Shown here in pieces: positions 1-6,918 of a DNA stretch of 10,688 nt. The number at the start of each line of letters is the position of its first letter. Within the stretch, counting starts at the first letter, position 1. The position numbers and the translations under genes are program-made. The DNA is from Pseudomonadota bacterium (GTDB taxonomy: Bacteria; Pseudomonadota; Alphaproteobacteria; Rs-D84): NCBI GenBank assembly GCA_030531915.1, contig JAUNMD010000025.1, forward strand, positions 1 through 10,688. The letters run 5' to 3'. Below the pieces are notes generated by a model. It searched no databases, was not told where the DNA came from, and saw only the letters and a program-made list of their open reading frames with translations.

Positions 1-1909
1 TCGCGGGCTTTGCCGGCGTATCAGCTGCATCCGCTGATGGCGCGGCGACATCTGACAAACGCTGGGTGTAATTACACGTTGGGTAATTTTCGCACCCGAT
101 AAATGCACCAAACTTGGACAATTTAATCCCCAGTTTTCCGCCGCACTTTGGACATTTGTCATTGCCATCTGGGAACAAGTGATGATGCATAACGCGGTTG
201 ATTTCGTCGATAATTTCGGTTGTTTTGATACCACGCGCACCATCAATCATTGATTCTGTTGGTGTCCAGAATGCACGCAATGCGGCAACCTTTTCCTGTT
301 TGCCATTTGATACATCGTCCAATGTATCTTCGGTTTTTGCAGTAAAGTTTACATCAACCAATTCATCAAAATATTTGGCCAGATATGCCGCAATAACCCA
401 ACCGCCGGACGTTGGGTGAAAACGACGTTGTTTGTCTTGTTCAACATAACCGCGGTCAACGATTGTCGACATAATCGTTGCATACGTTGATGGACGCCCG
501 ATACCCAATTCTTCCAGTTTTTTTACCAGTGACGCTTCGGTATAACGTGCGGGTGGTTGTGTAAAGTGTTGTTCAGGGGTCAGTTCTGTAATCGTAACCG
601 CGTCACCCACGGACAGTGCCGGCAATTTAGATTCCGCCGCGTCCGCATCATCATCGCGTGATTCAGTATACACACGCATAAAACCATCAAATGTACGTGT
701 CGAACCAACCGCATGGAAAATCGCGCTATGTGCATTGTTTTCTATATCTGCGGCCACACTGTCAAATTCTGCATTCGTCATTTGGCACGCAATTGTACGT
801 TTCCATATCAGGTTATATAATTTTTCTTCATCACCTGACAAGTTGGGCATCACGTCATCAAAGTGTGTCGGACGAATTGCCTCGTGCGCCTCTTGTGCAT
901 TCTTGGATTTAGTAACATAAATATTTGGTGATTTTGGAACAAACGCATCACCATATGTGCGACCAATATATGCACGAATATCATTTACCGCGTCCGCCGA
1001 TAAATTCGTTGCGTCCGTACGCATATATGTAATCAAACCGTGTTCATACAGTTTTTGTGCAACACTCATTGTGCGTTTGGACGAAAAGTATAATTTACGC
1101 GCGGCCTCTTGCTGTAATGTGCTGGTGGTAAATGGTGCGGCGGCACGACGAGATGTCTTTTTCTTGTCTATCGCAATTACGGTGGCGGCGATTTCGGGCA
1201 CGCCAACGTGTGACAAAACCGTGTCCATTTGAGCCCGATTTCCAATGGTCATCTTTTCAATTTTCTGACCATTTGCCGATATCAACGATGCACTGAAATT
1301 TGCACCGTGCGCATTGCATGCGGCGGCCAAAGACCAATATTCCACCGGCACAAAAGATTCAATTTCGCGTTCGCGATCAACAACCAATTTCACCGCAACA
1401 GATTGCACACGCCCCGCGGATTTTCCCAAATTGCGACGCCACAACAATGGCGAAATTCCAAAACCAATCAGGTAATCCAACGCACGACGTACCATATATG
1501 CATCAACCAAGTTCTGGTCAATTTCACGTGGATTTTCAATCGCGGACAATACTGCTTTCTTGGTAATTTCGTGAAACGCAACACGGTAAACCTTTTTACC
1601 GGTCAAAACTTTTTTCGCCTTTAATATGTCCAAGATATGCCATGCAATGGCCTCGCCCTCGCGATCAGGGTCGGACGCCAAATATACTGCATCGGCCTTT
1701 TTCAATTCATCGGTAATCAGTTTGATTTGCTTTTCCTTGCCCGCCATAATTTGCCATTTCATTTCGAAATTATGCGCGGTATCAACGCTGCCATTTTCAG
1801 GAACCAGATCACGAACATGACCAACCGACGCAATCACGCGCCAGCCCGCCCCCAGATATTTTTCAATCGTTTTTGCCTTGGATGGGGATTCCACAATCAA
1901 CAGGTTCAT
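1..1909 (-). CDS. topA: DNA topoisomerase I (type IA), C-terminus cut by the window edge
   Basis: Type IA topoisomerase relaxes negatively supercoiled DNA by cutting one strand and passing the other through the break. About 636 codons are visible from the ATG at 1909. The N-terminal Toprim domain opens MNLLIVESPSKAKT (Glu7, Lys13) and carries the metal-binding DPDREGEA motif (Asp80, Asp82, Glu84). The active-site tyrosine is Tyr295 in ITYMRTD, with Arg297 beside it. A GRPSTYA motif follows in the core. A C4 zinc ribbon (Cys586, 589, 606, 612; CPKC and CENYPTC) marks the start of the C-terminal DNA-binding tail. The sequence then enters an Ala/Pro/Asp-rich linker and leaves the window, so the number of further zinc ribbons is unknown. 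Homologues are usually 750-900 residues. The start is supported by GGGAG 8 nt upstream, inside the end of rodA. Only 4 nt separate the two genes, so topA is very likely co-transcribed with the cell-shape genes. Confidence 0.97.
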   Translation of the reverse strand, partial: MNLLIVESPSKAKTIEKYLGAGWRVIASVGHVRDLVPENGSVDTAHNFEMKWQIMAGKEKQIKLITDELKKADAVYLASDPDREGEAIAWHILDILKAKKVLTGKKVYRVAFHEITKKAVLSAIENPREIDQNLVDAYMVRRALDYLIGFGISPLLWRRNLGKSAGRVQSVAVKLVVDREREIESFVPVEYWSLAAACNAHGANFSASLISANGQKIEKMTIGNRAQMDTVLSHVGVPEIAATVIAIDKKKTSRRAAAPFTTSTLQQEAARKLYFSSKRTMSVAQKLYEHGLITYMRTDATNLSADAVNDIRAYIGRTYGDAFVPKSPNIYVTKSKNAQEAHEAIRPTHFDDVMPNLSGDEEKLYNLIWKRTIACQMTNAEFDSVAADIENNAHSAIFHAVGSTRTFDGFMRVYTESRDDDADAAESKLPALSVGDAVTITELTPEQHFTQPPARYTEASLVKKLEELGIGRPSTYATIMSTIVDRGYVEQDKQRRFHPTSGGWVIAAYLAKYFDELVDVNFTAKTEDTLDDVSNGKQEKVAALRAFWTPTESMIDGARGIKTTEIIDEINRVMHHHLFPDGNDKCPKCGGKLGIKLSKFGAFIGCENYPTCNYTQRLSDVAAPSADAADTPAKPA

Positions 1910-1913
1910 AATA

Positions 1914-3059
1914 CTAACTCCCTTTGGCAGATAATTGTTGGTCTTTGTGAATATGTGCATTCTGGGCCAGACCGAATCCAAACATCAGTGATAACAAACT
2001 GCTGCCACCAAATGACATCAACGGCAACGGCACGCCGACGGTTGGCATCAGCCCCAGCACCATGGAAATATTTATAAAGTAATAAATAAAAAAGTTCAAC
2101 ATAAAACCAAAACATATCAGTTGCCCAAATCTGTTTCGACATGTTTTCGCGCACCAAAACAGCACCAGAATAATCCACGCATACACCGCAATCAGGCCGA
2201 ATGCGCCAATAAATCCCAACTCTTCGCCCAGCATTGTGAAAATAAAATCCGTCTGCTTTTCCGGCAGGAATGATTGCTGTGACTGTGACCCCTTCAAATA
2301 CCCTTTGCCGGTCAGCCCCCCACTGCCAAACGCGATTTTTGCCTGATTGATTTGGTAACCTGCCCCTTGGGCATCATGGTCGGGGTTGATAAATGTGATA
2401 ATGCGGTCACGCTGGTAATCATGCAGCCCGCCATACCACACGACCGGCATCGCCATCAGACCCAGTACAATACCGATAATAAACCATTTTTTTTGCGCAC
2501 CAACGATATAAAACATTCCGACGGTAATCATACCCATGGACAGTGCCGTACCCAAATCTGGCTGCATAACAATCAATCCAAATGGTATCAACAGCATTGT
2601 AATTGGTACAATATAGTTTTTCAGCTGCGACAGTTCCACGGAATTCATCCATGCAAAGTACCGTGCCAGTGCCAATACCAATGCGATTTTTATCAATTCT
2701 GATGGCTGAATATGAATAAATCCCAAATTTAACCAACGCTGTGCGCCCATACCGGTATGTCCCACAAACGTCACCAAAATAATCATAATCAACGCAACCG
2801 CGTAAATCATATACGCGGATTTAATCCATGTTTTAATATTGGTAAATGCCGCAAAAAAGAATACCACAAATCCAACCAGAATCTTTAACAGTTGCGACAA
2901 TGCAAATGGCCGCCATGCGCCACCACCCGCCGAATACAGCACAACAATAGACGTCGCCAAAACCAAGCACATTGGAATAAACAGCGCGACGGAAAATCGT
3001 GACAGTTTTTCAGAAAAAGTCATCATACTGGCGTTTGAAACGCGTGTCTGTCGTGCCAT
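1914..3059 (-). CDS. rodA: Peptidoglycan glycosyltransferase RodA (SEDS family)
   Basis: RodA polymerises glycan strands from lipid II in the inner membrane and works as a pair with the PBP2 transpeptidase during lateral wall growth. The 381-residue protein is almost entirely hydrophobic, with about ten likely membrane helices, as usual for SEDS proteins. Family landmarks are AQRWLNLGF..QPSE (residues 106-121), MQPDLGTA (165-172), the extracellular-loop motif LPEKQTDFIF with the presumed catalytic Asp271, GEELGF (278-283) and PLPLMSFGGSSLL (344-356). The GYQINQAKIAFGSGG stretch (residues 234-248) and the PEKxTDFIF form favour RodA over the division paralogue FtsW. So does the position directly after PBP2. 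The ATG at 3059 lies 1 nt after the mrdA stop and has GGGCGG 8 nt upstream. Met12 or Met13 are less likely alternative starts. Confidence 0.95.
   Translation of the reverse strand: MARQTRVSNASMMTFSEKLSRFSVALFIPMCLVLATSIVVLYSAGGGAWRPFALSQLLKILVGFVVFFFAAFTNIKTWIKSAYMIYAVALIMIILVTFVGHTGMGAQRWLNLGFIHIQPSELIKIALVLALARYFAWMNSVELSQLKNYIVPITMLLIPFGLIVMQPDLGTALSMGMITVGMFYIVGAQKKWFIIGIVLGLMAMPVVWYGGLHDYQRDRIITFINPDHDAQGAGYQINQAKIAFGSGGLTGKGYLKGSQSQQSFLPEKQTDFIFTMLGEELGFIGAFGLIAVYAWIILVLFWCAKTCRNRFGQLICFGFMLNFFIYYFINISMVLGLMPTVGVPLPLMSFGGSSLLSLMFGFGLAQNAHIHKDQQLSAKGS
1918..1925 (-). promoter_or_regulatory. Ribosome binding site of topA embedded in the rodA 3' end
   Basis: On the minus strand the last codons of rodA read AAAGGGAGT before its TAG stop. 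GGGAG lies 8 nt before the topA ATG. The ribosome-binding sequence of topA is therefore coding sequence of rodA, which suggests translational coupling of the two genes. Confidence 0.7.
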
Positions 3060-3060
3060 T

Positions 3061-4842
3061 TTATTTTCCGCCCTTTAATAATTCGCGCATTGTTGCCGCC
3101 GCGGTGCGCGCGGCACTGCCACTGCCACCGCTGTGTTCGGTGATAACGCATACCGCGTATTTTGGATTTGTTGTTGGTGCGTAACCCACAAACAGACCAT
3201 GGTTACGCATTTCCCATTTCAACTGTTCATTGGTCAAAACACCACTTTTACGTTCGGCCTTGGAAATGCTGCGCACCTGTGATGTACCGGTTTTACCGCC
3301 CATCTTGGCACCGTTGACGTTGATTGCACTGCCCGCGGCCGTACCGCCTTTTTTCGTAACCAGTTCCAATCCATTCAGCACATAGCGCAGATTTTGTGGT
3401 TGCAGGCCCAGTGACGCAAAGTTCGGATTTTTTGCATTTTCGTCCAGAATTAAACGTGGCACAACCACGCGATTTGATGCCGTGCGCGCCATCATAACCG
3501 CCAACTGCATACAGTTGGCCAGAATAAACCCTTGGCCAATCCCAGATATAACGGTATCACCATGCACCCAACGTGCGCCCTTGTTCTTTTCTTTCCAATA
3601 ACGGTCGGGAACAACACCCGTCATTTCGCGCGAAATAACGTCGTCCATAAATTTTTCAGTGAACCCCAGTTTGACCGCCATTTCGCGAATTGCATCAATA
3701 CCAATGCGCAATGCCACCTGATAGAAATATATGTCGCACGAATGTTGCAGCGCGCCCGCCAAATCAACCCAACCGTGTCCCTTGGATTCCCAACAGTGAT
3801 AACGATGGTCGCCATAGTCCCAATGCCCCGGACAGAAAATCTTTTCACGTGGGGTAATTGCGCCCGATTCCAACGCGGCCAGCGCAACAACAATCTTGAA
3901 CGTTGACCCTGGGGGATATAACCCTTCGACCACCTTGTTCATAAATGGTTTGGCGCGATCACCGCGCAATGACGAAATATATTCATCACCATCATCGGCA
4001 CTGAAATTATTCGGGTCAAAACTGGGTGTTGATACCATCGCCAAAATGTCCCCCGTTTCAATGTCCAGTGCAACACCGCACCCTGCCCTGTGCACGGTCA
4101 GCGCATCATACAGCACGCGTTGTGCCGCATCGTTGATTGTTGTCTTTATATTGCCACCCGCCTGTGGGGCAATGTATTGCGATTTATCTTCGCCGGTGAC
4201 ACGTCCAACCGCATTGGTAATCATAACGGTCTGGCCCGCCGTGCCCGCCAATGTATCGTCAAAACGTTTTTCCAGTCCTGTGATTCCAGTTGTGAAAAAC
4301 GGTGCGCTGGCAATCGGTTTGCTGGGCGCGCCGACATATCCAAATACCTGTGCACCGGCCGGCCCCAGTTCATACACGCGGGCGTACCCACTGGCCACAC
4401 GCAACCCCGCCAGATTTTTTGCCTGTAATCCCGCCAGTTGTGCCCAGTTGGTATTTTCACTGACCAAAACCGGTTGAAAACGTGGTTGTTTTCTGATTTT
4501 TTCGCGAATCTTTTTCACGCGTTTCGGTCGCAGGTTTAATTCCGCCGTCACAATATCAACCAGCGCATCAACATCTGGTGCTTCTTCGGGGACAATGTAT
4601 ATTCTGTATATCGGCATATCGCGGGAAATGGGCGCGCCACCGCGTGATAAAATCTTGCCCCGTTCTGGCATATTCATCTGAATACGATATGAATTATTCT
4701 CACTCTTTTCTGTGTATTCGCGATAGTTAAACACCTGCATCTGCAACATACGCAGAATCAATACAGACGTTAAAATCGTGCCACCTGTTAAAAACAGTGC
4801 AGCGCGGCGGTCAAATGTGCGGGCAACTTCTTTATCTATCAT
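3061..4842 (-). CDS. mrdA: Penicillin-binding protein 2, elongasome transpeptidase
   Basis: Class B penicillin-binding protein that cross-links peptidoglycan made by RodA; it is anchored in the inner membrane with the catalytic domain in the periplasm. With the start chosen here it has 593 residues. A single N-terminal membrane helix lies near residues 14-35 and is followed by the PBP dimer (pedestal) domain. The transpeptidase domain has Ser313 and Lys316 (PPGSTFK), Ser368-Cys-Asp370 as the second motif, and Lys517-Thr-Gly-Thr as the third. All three active-site motifs are intact. Residues 337-369 hold three Cys and one His that may bind zinc. I chose ATG 4842 (MIDKEVART) over an in-frame TTG at 4857 because GGGGG lies 6 nt before the ATG, whereas the TTG would place this run inside the gene. 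The gene overlaps the end of mreD by 11 bp. Confidence 0.96.
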   Translation of the reverse strand: MIDKEVARTFDRRAALFLTGGTILTSVLILRMLQMQVFNYREYTEKSENNSYRIQMNMPERGKILSRGGAPISRDMPIYRIYIVPEEAPDVDALVDIVTAELNLRPKRVKKIREKIRKQPRFQPVLVSENTNWAQLAGLQAKNLAGLRVASGYARVYELGPAGAQVFGYVGAPSKPIASAPFFTTGITGLEKRFDDTLAGTAGQTVMITNAVGRVTGEDKSQYIAPQAGGNIKTTINDAAQRVLYDALTVHRAGCGVALDIETGDILAMVSTPSFDPNNFSADDGDEYISSLRGDRAKPFMNKVVEGLYPPGSTFKIVVALAALESGAITPREKIFCPGHWDYGDHRYHCWESKGHGWVDLAGALQHSCDIYFYQVALRIGIDAIREMAVKLGFTEKFMDDVISREMTGVVPDRYWKEKNKGARWVHGDTVISGIGQGFILANCMQLAVMMARTASNRVVVPRLILDENAKNPNFASLGLQPQNLRYVLNGLELVTKKGGTAAGSAINVNGAKMGGKTGTSQVRSISKAERKSGVLTNEQLKWEMRNHGLFVGYAPTTNPKYAVCVITEHSGGSGSAARTAAATMRELLKGGK

Positions 4843-5290
4843 TTTGTGCCCCCGCAATTAAAATCGTAATTGGTTCGTACAGCGCGCACAGCCATACAAA
4901 TGTCCATATGTCACGCCCCAGATTTGCCCAACTGATATGCGCAAAAAACAGAATTAAAATCCCCGTGCCAACAAACACCGAAAAGGGCATCAACGCATTA
5001 TTCGGTGCCCGCGGCAGGTCAAAGAACGTCTGAAACCCATTCAGCGCATATATCAGGCAATACAACGATGTCCAGAAAAACAACGTATTTGAATTATAAT
5101 CAATCAAGAAACAAAATATCACGGACAGCCCCGCAAACCATGGTACAGGACGCACAAATGAACAATAAAATATTGGAATCAACGCCAAAATGCCCGCTGG
5201 ATTCCATACGGGCACGGCCAGACGCCACAGCGCGACCAATAACAAATATGGACACGCGCGACGTAAAAAATTCAGGACATTTGTCTTCAT
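4832..5290 (-). CDS. mreD: Rod shape-determining membrane protein MreD
   Basis: MreD is a small integral membrane protein of the elongasome, thought to help MreC activate PBP2-RodA. The 152-residue product is strongly hydrophobic with about five likely membrane segments and short polar loops, which matches the length and topology of the family. The family is poorly conserved, so the call leans on position: it starts in an ATGA overlap with the mreC stop and ends inside mrdA, the classic mreC-mreD-mrdA order. The stretch around FLIDYNSN...YALNGF (about residues 61-86) resembles the central helix region of MreD proteins. No clear Shine-Dalgarno precedes its ATG, which fits initiation by ribosomes finishing mreC. 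Confidence 0.85.
   Translation of the reverse strand: MKTNVLNFLRRACPYLLLVALWRLAVPVWNPAGILALIPIFYCSFVRPVPWFAGLSVIFCFLIDYNSNTLFFWTSLYCLIYALNGFQTFFDLPRAPNNALMPFSVFVGTGILILFFAHISWANLGRDIWTFVWLCALYEPITILIAGAQNDR
4849..4853 (-). promoter_or_regulatory. Ribosome binding site deciding the mrdA start
   Basis: A run of five G on the minus strand ends 6 nt before the ATG at 4842. GGGGG can pair with the anti-Shine-Dalgarno CCUCC through one central G-U wobble. The run lies inside the last codons of mreD, so mrdA translation is probably coupled to mreD. Confidence 0.6.
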
Positions 5291-6108
5291 TTATACTTGT
5301 TCGCATTGTCAAATTCCAACACCATAACGCGTGTCAGTTGCGATACAGGCGTGGTTTTAACATCGCTGTCATTTGCCATTGTGCCAACGGGAATATCGGC
5401 GGGCAAAATACCGCTGATATTGCTGGTCACCAATTTGATTCCACGTGTAGCCTGAAATTCAGGGTCACTGAAAAATCCCATTGTGGGCCGTTTGCCACCA
5501 TTGCCGGCCATAAATCCATAAACACCCGTACCAACCACACGTACGGCGATATTAGAATCAGAATCAGTCAGCGCGCGCACACGTGAAAACGTTGGCGCAA
5601 CATCGGTGATAATACCAACCAAGTAACCATCTGTGGACGTGACCACCATACCATTGGACAGCCCACTGCCCACCCCCTTGTTTATAATAAACGTGTTGTG
5701 GTGGAATGCGGCGTTATCGTGAATAACATCGGCCAGAATTGTCGTCCGTGGTTGCGCGCGCACAACGTCCAATTCGCGTTGTAATTTCACGTTTTCACCG
5801 CGTGCAATATCACATGATACCTTGTCCGCCAATGCCGCGTCCAGACGCGCACGCAATTCTTGATTTTCGCTGCGCAAATTTGCCAATTCATGGATATTAG
5901 AAATCAGATTTCCCGTTGCGCGCACCGGCCATGTAATAACATCGCCAACCGCATGTGCCACCGGCACAACGACATGTCCCATGGCGTTCATGATTCTGTA
6001 ATCCGGCTTTGCAATCATAATATATATGAATAAAATCGGCAATGCCGCGACCGCAAATGCGGATTTAATCAATGTACGCACACGCGAAGATAACTTGTTC
6101 TGGTTCAT
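5287..6108 (-). CDS. mreC: Rod shape-determining protein MreC
   Basis: MreC is a bitopic inner-membrane protein whose periplasmic part binds PBP2 and switches on the elongasome. The 273 residues divide as expected. A short basic cytoplasmic tail precedes one membrane helix (about 15-33). A heptad-rich coiled coil follows (about 70-118, with ENQELRARLD and ENVKLQRELD), and then the beta-rich domain. That domain includes INKGVGSGLSNGMVV (142-156), GYLVGII (161-167) and the late LVTSNISGILPADIPVGT segment (226-243). Length and layout are typical of the family. A single periplasmic Cys99 lies in the coiled coil. A run of seven G ends 2 nt before the ATG and is the only ribosome-binding candidate. 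This is the first gene of the leftward operon; mreB, which usually precedes mreC, is not present. Confidence 0.95.
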   Translation of the reverse strand: MNQNKLSSRVRTLIKSAFAVAALPILFIYIMIAKPDYRIMNAMGHVVVPVAHAVGDVITWPVRATGNLISNIHELANLRSENQELRARLDAALADKVSCDIARGENVKLQRELDVVRAQPRTTILADVIHDNAAFHHNTFIINKGVGSGLSNGMVVTSTDGYLVGIITDVAPTFSRVRALTDSDSNIAVRVVGTGVYGFMAGNGGKRPTMGFFSDPEFQATRGIKLVTSNISGILPADIPVGTMANDSDVKTTPVSQLTRVMVLEFDNANKYK

Positions 6109-6205
6109 TGCCCCCCCAGTTTAGCCGCTAAAACGCCAACATTCAATAAAAACTTGATTTTTTATTATGTTATGCCAAAATAGTGCCGTGTTGAAACAGT
6201 CCGAA

Positions 6206-6224
6206 ATGGCAAAGGCATTGCCAT
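6206..6224 (+). repeat. Perfect 7-bp inverted repeat in the rpmI leader
   Basis: ATGGCAA (6206-6212) and TTGCCAT (6218-6224) are exact reverse complements around a 5-nt loop. In RNA this would form a short hairpin ending 24 nt before the rpmI start and 14 nt before its ribosome binding site. There is no U tract, so it is not a terminator. It could be a protein or RNA regulatory element, or chance. Confidence 0.45.
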
Positions 6225-6244
6225 CAGGACATAAAAAAAGGTGA
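6206..6244 (+). other. Possible 12-codon leader ORF upstream of rpmI
   Basis: The ATG at 6206 opens a frame reading MAKALPSGHKKR and stops at TGA 6242-6244. The stop lies within the AGGTGA ribosome binding site of rpmI, 4 nt before the rpmI ATG. The upstream sequence has no clear Shine-Dalgarno, and the ORF coincides with the inverted repeat. It may be a real coupled leader peptide or an accident; nothing in the peptide points to a function. Confidence 0.25.
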
Positions 6245-6248
6245 AAAA

Positions 6249-6452
6249 ATGCCAAAACTGAAAACAAAGTCGTACTTGAAAAAGCGCGCTTCTATGACTG
6301 CAACCGGTAAAATCCGTGTTGCCCGTAACGCCCACAAGAAACTGTTGCGTCACAAATCCACACGTGCAAACAATGCGGGTTCTAAACCACAGTATCTGAA
6401 CGAAAACATGACCGGTCAGGCGAAAATCTTGGCCCCATATGGTTTGAAATAA
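6249..6452 (+). CDS. rpmI: 50S ribosomal protein L35
   Basis: L35 is a small basic protein of the large ribosomal subunit. The 67 residues start MPKLKTKSYLKKRASMTATGK, with the usual family opening (MPKxKTKS..KKR) and the conserved basic middle RVARNAHKKLLRHKS (residues 23-37). The ATG has a good AGGTGA ribosome binding site 4 nt upstream. It is followed by rplT after 16 nt, the standard L35-L20 pair. infC, which often precedes rpmI, is missing, so this operon starts at rpmI. Confidence 0.97.
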   Translation: MPKLKTKSYLKKRASMTATGKIRVARNAHKKLLRHKSTRANNAGSKPQYLNENMTGQAKILAPYGLK

Positions 6453-6468
6453 GTAAAGGGGTGTTAAG

Positions 6469-6837
6469 ATGGCAAGAGTAAAACGCGGTACAACCGTTAA
6501 ACAGAAACATAATAAAATCTTGGCCCGTGCCAAAGGGTATCTGGGTCGCCACAGCACAACATACCGTGCCGCCCGTGAAAAAACGGAAAAAGCAGGTCAG
6601 TATGCATACCGTGATCGTCGTGCGAAAAAACGCGATTTCCGCGGTCTGTGGATTGTCCGTATCAACGCTGCTGTGCGTAATGCCGGCATGACATACAGCC
6701 AGTTCATGAACGGTCTGAAAAAGGCCGGTGTTGCCCTGGATCGCAAGGTCTTGGCAGAAATGGCGTATGCTGGGGACGAAAACTTCGCCAAATTGGTCGA
6801 GGTTGCAAAACGATTTAACAATGCCGAATCCAAATAA
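6469..6837 (+). CDS. rplT: 50S ribosomal protein L20
   Basis: L20 binds 23S rRNA early in assembly of the large subunit and in some bacteria represses its own operon. The 122-residue protein has the family opening MARVKRGTT, the basic GYLGRHS region (23-29) and the strongly conserved centre AGQYAYRDRRAKKRDFRGLWIVRINAA (42-68). NGLKKAGVALDRKVLAE follows (81-97). Length is normal. GGGG lies 7 nt before the ATG. An intrinsic terminator follows about 30 nt after the stop. Confidence 0.98.
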   Translation: MARVKRGTTVKQKHNKILARAKGYLGRHSTTYRAAREKTEKAGQYAYRDRRAKKRDFRGLWIVRINAAVRNAGMTYSQFMNGLKKAGVALDRKVLAEMAYAGDENFAKLVEVAKRFNNAESK

Positions 6838-6840
6838 CCC

Positions 6841-6869
6841 TTGGCGGCAGGTAGTTGTTTTGTCATAAT
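6841..6869 (+). promoter_or_regulatory. Candidate sigma70-type promoter for pheST
   Basis: TTGGCG (6841-6846) and CATAAT (6864-6869) are separated by 17 nt, an ideal spacing with each element close to consensus. The expected start point, about 6876-6877, falls inside the left arm of the terminator hairpin. A transcript starting there could not form the full hairpin and would run freely into pheS. Confidence 0.45.
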
Positions 6870-6904
6870 AAAAGCCGTGAACCATCACGGCTTTTATTTG
6901 TTTT
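6868..6904 (+). terminator. Intrinsic terminator between rplT and pheS
   Basis: Two 13-nt arms (6868-6880 and 6885-6897) are perfect reverse complements around the loop ACCA. They are followed by a T-rich stretch (TTTTATTTGTTTT across 6892-6904). The outer part of the stem is A-U and the inner part holds GCCGTGA. It should end rpmI-rplT transcripts. It lies only 14 nt before pheS, so pheST needs read-through or a start inside the hairpin. Confidence 0.85.
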
Positions 6905-6906
6905 AC

Positions 6907-6912
6907 AAAGGT
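6907..6912 (+). promoter_or_regulatory. Ribosome binding site deciding the pheS start
   Basis: AAAGGT lies 6 nt before the ATG at 6919. This fixes the start. The open frame extends upstream in phase to a TTG at 6841, but that stretch passes through the terminator hairpin. Confidence 0.7.
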
Positions 6913-6918
6913 AAAGAT

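Larger units (their letters stand above)
6109..6248. promoter_or_regulatory. Divergent intergenic region between mreC and rpmI
   Basis: This 140-bp AT-rich gap separates two divergent operons and must hold promoters for both. For rpmI, TTGATT at 6154-6159 could be a -35 element, but the matching -10 (about AAAATA at 6177-6182) is poor. TATTAT at 6163-6168 resembles a -10 element without a good partner. For mreC, the minus strand offers TTTCAA with TAACAT 18 nt downstream, also weak. I can support the presence of regulatory DNA here but not an exact promoter. Confidence 0.5.

Noticed and set aside
1..60. Ala/Pro-rich end of visible TopA as a frameshift or fusion
   Set aside because: Frame is continuous from the zinc ribbon, and low-complexity linkers between TopA C-terminal modules are common; the rest lies outside the window.
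198..1820. Plus-strand ORFs of 60-150 codons opposite topA
   Set aside because: They mirror topA codons, lack ribosome binding sites and show no recognisable protein features.
4843..4857. TTG start for mrdA giving five extra residues (MRGHK)
   Set aside because: The G-run ribosome binding site would lie inside the coding region, while the ATG at 4842 has it at 6 nt spacing.
6821..6868. Short ORF MPNPNNPWRQVVVLS overlapping the rplT end, as a leader peptide for pheST
   Set aside because: It contains no phenylalanine, has no ribosome binding site and mostly overlaps rplT in another frame.
6841..6918. In-frame upstream extension of pheS with a Phe/Tyr-rich stretch (FYLFY), like a pheM-type attenuation leader
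   Set aside because: It has no stop before pheS, begins at a TTG without a ribosome binding site, and its Phe codons lie in the terminator right arm and T-rich tail, after the stem they would need to control.
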